Origin: Litchfieldia alkalitelluris
GTDB lineage: Bacteria > Bacillota > Bacilli > Bacillales > Bacillaceae_L
DNA length: 64,000 nt
Assembly: GCF_002019645.1 (NCBI RefSeq)
Contig: NZ_KV917374.1
Span: forward strand, 3,422,696-3,486,695
Direction of reading: 5' to 3'
Shown piece after piece: positions 57,666-64,000 of the stretch. The number at the start of each line of letters is the position of its first letter. The stretch's first letter is position 1. The position numbers were made by a program, and so were the translations under genes. The notes under the pieces were generated by a model. That model saw nothing but the letters and a program-made list of their open reading frames with translations. It was not told where the DNA came from and searched no databases.

Positions 57666-60600
57666 GAAAAAGTCACCTCACGTGTTTGAACGATTTTAGG
57701 CATAGCTTCACTTGAAAATGTCATTGATTCTAACACTCCAAGGATTGCTTTTGCTGTATCTAGTGAAGTTAAACATGCTACTCCATTTTCTACTGATTCA
57801 CGACGAATTCTGAATCCATCACGAAGTGGCTGCTTTCCTCTTGTTAATGTGTTAATTACAAATTGTGCTTCTCCTTGGCGGATGACATCAATTAAATTCT
57901 TTTCTTGTGATCCAATTTTGTTTACAACTGTTACTGGAATTCCAGCTTGTGTGATTAAGCTCGCTGTTCCACTTGTAGCCATAATGTTATATCCAATAGC
58001 GTAAAATCTTTTAGCGATATCTAATGCCTCTTCCTTATCTTTATCAGCAATTGTCATCAGAACTGATCCATGTGTAGAAATTTTAGTACCTGCTGCTACA
58101 AGACCTTTGTATAAAGCTTTTTCAAGTGTAGAGTCTTTACCCATTACTTCACCTGTTGATTTCATTTCCGGTCCAAGTGAGATGTCTACTCTTCTTAGCT
58201 TTGCAAATGAGAAGACAGGAACCTTAACATATACTCCTTCACTTTCAGGATGTAACCCTGTTTGATAGCCAAGATCTCTTAATGAAGTTCCCAAGATTAC
58301 TTTTGTTGCAATATTCGCCATTGGTACACCAGTAATTTTACTTAAGAATGGAACGGTTCTACTAGAACGTGGATTAACCTCTAGTACATAAACTACTTCT
58401 TTTGCGATAACAAATTGAATGTTTAATAGTCCCTTAATCTTTAAGCCTTTTGCTAGTGAAATTGTATGGTTAATAATTTGTTCTCTAACATCTTGTGACA
58501 AGCTTTGCGGTGGATACACTGCAATTGAATCTCCTGAATGGACTCCAGCACGCTCAATATGCTCCATGATTCCAGGAATAAACACTGTTTCACCATCACA
58601 AATCGCATCTACTTCGATTTCTTTACCAGTTAAGTAACGATCGATTAATACCGGATGTTGCGGATTAACTTTTACTGCATTTTCCATATAGTGAAGCAAC
58701 TCTTCAGTTTTATAAACGATTTCCATCGCTCTCCCACCAAGTACGTAGGATGGACGGACTAATACTGGATATCCAATAGATTCAGCAATTAATACTGCTT
58801 GTTCAACAGAGGTAGCAGTTTTCCCTTTTGGTTGTGGTACACCAAGTTCATTAATTGTTTGTTCGAATTTATCACGATTCTCTGCACGATCCATGTCTTC
58901 TAAAGACGTTCCTAAGATTTTTACGCCTCTAGCCGCAAGACCGTCAGCCAAGTTAATTGCTGTTTGCCCACCGAATTGAACAACTACACCTTCTGGTTTC
59001 TCGAGTTCAACAATATGCATAACATCTTCTAGTGTTAATGGTTCGAAATAAAGCTTATCAGAGATACTGAAATCAGTGGATACTGTCTCTGGGTTATTGT
59101 TGATAATAATAGCTTCATATCCAGCTTCTTTAATTGCCCATACTGAATGTACTGTTGCATAATCAAACTCAATTCCCTGACCAATTCGGATTGGTCCAGA
59201 ACCTAACACAATCACACTTTTACGTTCTGTTACGATTGATTCGTTTTCATCTTCATATGTTCCATAGAAGTAAGCTGTTGATGATTCAAATTCAGCTGCA
59301 CATGTATCTACCATTTTGTACACTGGCATGATATTTTCGTTCGTGCGAATTTGATAGATTTCTTGTTCTGCCATTTCCCAGAGATTTGCAATCGCATAGT
59401 CAGAGAAACCTAGTTTCTTTGCTTGAATTAATGTTTCTTTATCACCTTTATGCTCCTTTAATCTAGCTTCAAAACTGATAATATTCTTGATTTTTTGAAG
59501 GAAGAATAAATCGATTTCACTCCATGCGTGGATTTGCTCAATGGTTACTCCTCGTCTAATGGCTTCAGCAATATAGAATAAGCGCTCATCTCCAGCTTTG
59601 CGAATTCTCTTTTCAATGATTTCGTCATCAAAGCTTGCTGCATCCTTTAATTCTAAGTGATATACATTTGCTTCCAGTGAACGAACCGCTTTTAAAATCG
59701 ATTCTTCAAAGTTACGTCCGATTGCCATCACTTCACCAGTTGCTTTCATTTGAGTTCCAAGGCGTCTGTTTGCTGATTCAAATTTATCGAAAGGCCATCT
59801 TGGAATTTTTGTAACAACATAATCAAGAGCTGGTTCAAAGCAAGCGTATGTTTTTCCAGTTACAGGGTTAATCATTTCATCAAGTGTTAATCCTACTGCG
59901 ATTTTAGCTGCAAGCTTAGCAATTGGATAGCCAGTTGCTTTAGAAGCAAGTGCAGATGAACGACTTACACGAGGGTTTACCTCAATAATATAGTAGTTAA
60001 AGCTATGGGGATCTAATGCCAGTTGAACATTACAACCACCTTCGATTTGAAGTGCACGAATAATTTTTAATGAAGTATTACGTAATAATTGATATTCACG
60101 GTCACTTAACGTTTGGCTTGGTGCAGTTACAATGGAATCACCTGTGTGAACGCCAACTGGATCAAAGTTTTCCATATTACACACTACAATTGCATTATCT
60201 GCTGAATCGCGCATTACCTCATATTCTATTTCCTTAAACCCAGCAATGCTTTTTTCAAGTAGACATTGTGTTACAGGGCTGTTCTTCAAACCACTTGTGA
60301 CTATTTCAGTTAATTCTTCATCATTATGGCAGATACCGCCTCCTGTTCCACCAAGTGTATAAGCTGGTCTAACAATAACCGGATATCCAATTTCTCCAAC
60401 AAATTTAAATGCTTCTTCTAAAGTATGGATAATATCACTATCAGGAACTGGCTCATTTAATTCATTCATTAATGTACGGAACAAGTCTCTGTCTTCCGCT
60501 TTTTCAATCGCAGAAAGCTTCGTACCTAAGATTTCTACTCCACACTCATCTAAAACACCAGAGTTTGCTAGTTCTACAGCTAGATTAAGACCTGTTTGCC

Positions 60601-60874
60601 CACCAAGTGTTGGTAAAAGGGCATCTGGACGTTCTTTACGAATGATACGACTTACAAATTCAAGATTCAGAGGTTCAATGTATACTTTGTCTGCAATTTC
60701 TGTATCTGTCATGATTGTTGCAGGGTTTGAGTTAACCAATATAACTTTATAGCCTTCTTCTTTTAATGCGATACAAGCTTGAGTACCTGCATAATCAAAT
60801 TCTGCTGCTTGCCCAATAACAATTGGTCCTGATCCGATTACTAGAATTGTATTTATGTCTACGCGTTTTGGCAT
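57662..60874 (-). CDS. carB: Carbamoyl-phosphate synthase, large subunit (pyrimidine-specific)
   Basis: Makes carbamoyl phosphate from bicarbonate, ATP and ammonia delivered by CarA. Two homologous halves each carry a biotin-carboxylase-like ATP-grasp domain ([22 protein letters not shown] near residue 13; [21 protein letters not shown] near 558). The C-terminal ~140 residues are the MGS-like allosteric domain. 1070 aa, like B. subtilis PyrAB. It overlaps carA by 16 nt and pyrK by 4 nt. Being inside the pyr operon makes it the pyrimidine isozyme. Confidence 0.98.
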
Positions 60875-61955
60875 ACTTTTTCCCCTGCTTTCTTGTTAGT
60901 TTCAATCATCTGTAAGAATTCATTGAACAGTCCATTCGCATCCTCTGGTCCTGGTGAGGCTTCTGGATGGTATTGAACAGTAAATGCTAGGAATTCCTTA
61001 TGGCGTACTCCTTCAACTGTTCCATCATTTAAAGCGATATGGGTTACTTCTAGTTCTGTAGTTTTTAGTGATTCTTCATTTACTGTATATCCGTGGTTTT
61101 GTGAAGTAATCGCTACCTTCCCAGTAGCTAAATCTTTTACTGGATGATTTGAGCCACGGTGACCAAATTTTAACTTTTCTGTATCTGCACCATTTGCTAG
61201 TGCGAATAACTGATGACCTAAACAAATTCCGAACAATGGCACCTTCCCTAACACTCCATTTATCATTTCAAGTGCTTCTGGTACATCCTTTGGGTCCCCA
61301 GGTCCATTACTCAGCATGATTCCATCAGGACTTAAGGATAGAACTTCTTCAGCAGTTACATTATAAGGAACAACGATCACATCACAGTCTCTATTATTTA
61401 ACTCTCTTAAGATACCGTGCTTCATACCATAGTCAACTAGTACGACACGATGTCCTCTTCCAGGACTTGGGTACGCACTTTTGGTAGATACTGTTTTTAC
61501 TTGATCTGTTGGCAACCTATGACCCTTTAACTTAGCCACAACCTCATCCACATTTGCATCCAATCCACAAAAGGCACCTTTAAGCGCTCCATGCTGACGA
61601 ATAATTCTAGTAAGCTTTCTTGTATCAATACCCGCTAATCCAGGAATGTTTTTTGCTTTAAAATAATCATTTAATGTAAATTGATTACGAAAATTTGAAG
61701 GATGTTCACAAACCTCTTTCACAATAAACCCGTGTATTGCTGGATTTATAGATTCAAAATCATCACGGTTAATTCCATAGTTTCCGATAAGAGGGTACGT
61801 CAATGTTACGATTTGCCCACAATAAGATGGATCCGAAAGAATTTCTTGGTAACCAGTCATACCTGTATTAAATACAACCTCACCAATTGTGTCTTCTTCA
61901 CTACCGAAGCCTTCACCCACAAATACTGTTCCATCTTCTAATACTAGTTGTCGTT

Positions 61956-61959
<4 letters not shown>
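60859..61959 (-). CDS. carA: Carbamoyl-phosphate synthase, glutaminase subunit (pyrimidine-specific)
   Basis: Releases ammonia from glutamine and channels it to CarB. N-terminal CPSase domain ([35 protein letters not shown]), then a class I glutaminase with the nucleophile in [15 protein letters not shown] (about C241) and His-Glu in [11 protein letters not shown]. 366 aa from the ATG at 61959 after AAGGGAG; the frame runs open to 62019. It overlaps pyrC by 4 nt (ATGA). Confidence 0.98.

Positions 61960-64000
<2,041 letters not shown>

Overview
The window is a stretch of low-GC Gram-positive chromosome from an endospore-forming member of the Bacillaceae. The evidence is the gene content and order, which follow the B. 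subtilis backbone from the pyr operon to topA/trmFO/codV(xerC) almost gene for gene. It includes the 26-residue sporulation peptide SpoVM, a FapR operator, GGAGG-type ribosome binding sites and frequent T-tailed hairpin terminators. I cannot assign a genus or species. All protein genes except rpmB and rqcH lie on the minus strand, so transcription runs from high to low coordinates.

Layout in transcription order: 64000-54625 is the pyrimidine operon pyrB(5'-truncated)-pyrC-carA-carB-pyrK-pyrD-pyrF-pyrE, with nearly every junction overlapping. 54624-53309 is a non-coding scar with a decayed zinc-finger transposase, short palindromic repeats and copies of a dispersed repeat. 53308-51599 is rqcH (plus strand). 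51254-46218 holds a Ca2+-type P-ATPase, yloC, remA, gmk and rpoZ. 45873-34048 is a housekeeping run: coaBC, priA, def, fmt, rsmB, rlmN, prpC, prkC, rsgA, rpe. 34047-32777 is 1.2 kb without genes, containing an ~860-bp segment bounded by inverted repeats where B. subtilis carries thiN. 32776-31742 holds spoVM, rpmB (plus) and asp23. 31724-21550 holds fakA, sdaAB-sdaAA-recG, and the fatty-acid/phospholipid operon fapR-plsX-fabD-fabG-acpP followed by rnc. 21110-14074 holds smc, ftsY, ylxM-ffh, rpsP-khpA. 13802-9060 holds ylqD-rimM-trmD, rplS, lepB, rbgA, rnhB. 9060-1 holds ylqG-ylqH, sucCD, dprA, topA, trmFO and the first codons of xerC.

Functional themes: de novo UMP synthesis; translation and ribosome biogenesis (def/fmt, rsmB, rlmN, rsgA, rbgA, rimM, trmD, rpsP, rplS, rpmB, rqcH); the SRP targeting pair (ffh/ftsY) with signal peptidase; malonyl-CoA-responsive lipid synthesis; the PrkC/PrpC kinase-phosphatase pair; chromosome maintenance (smc, topA, recG, priA, rnhB, dprA); and succinyl-CoA synthetase.

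There is no convincing large novel system. The interest lies in the intergenic DNA: a structured leader before ylqD with two mutually exclusive pairings, a hairpin-ended palindromic element between acpP and rnc, an inverted-repeat-bounded segment at the thiN position, several dispersed repeat families, and an orphan FliK-like/FlhB-C-like gene pair. Start codons were set by ribosome binding sites and remembered B. subtilis homologues; alternatives are stated. No search, alignment or folding program was run.
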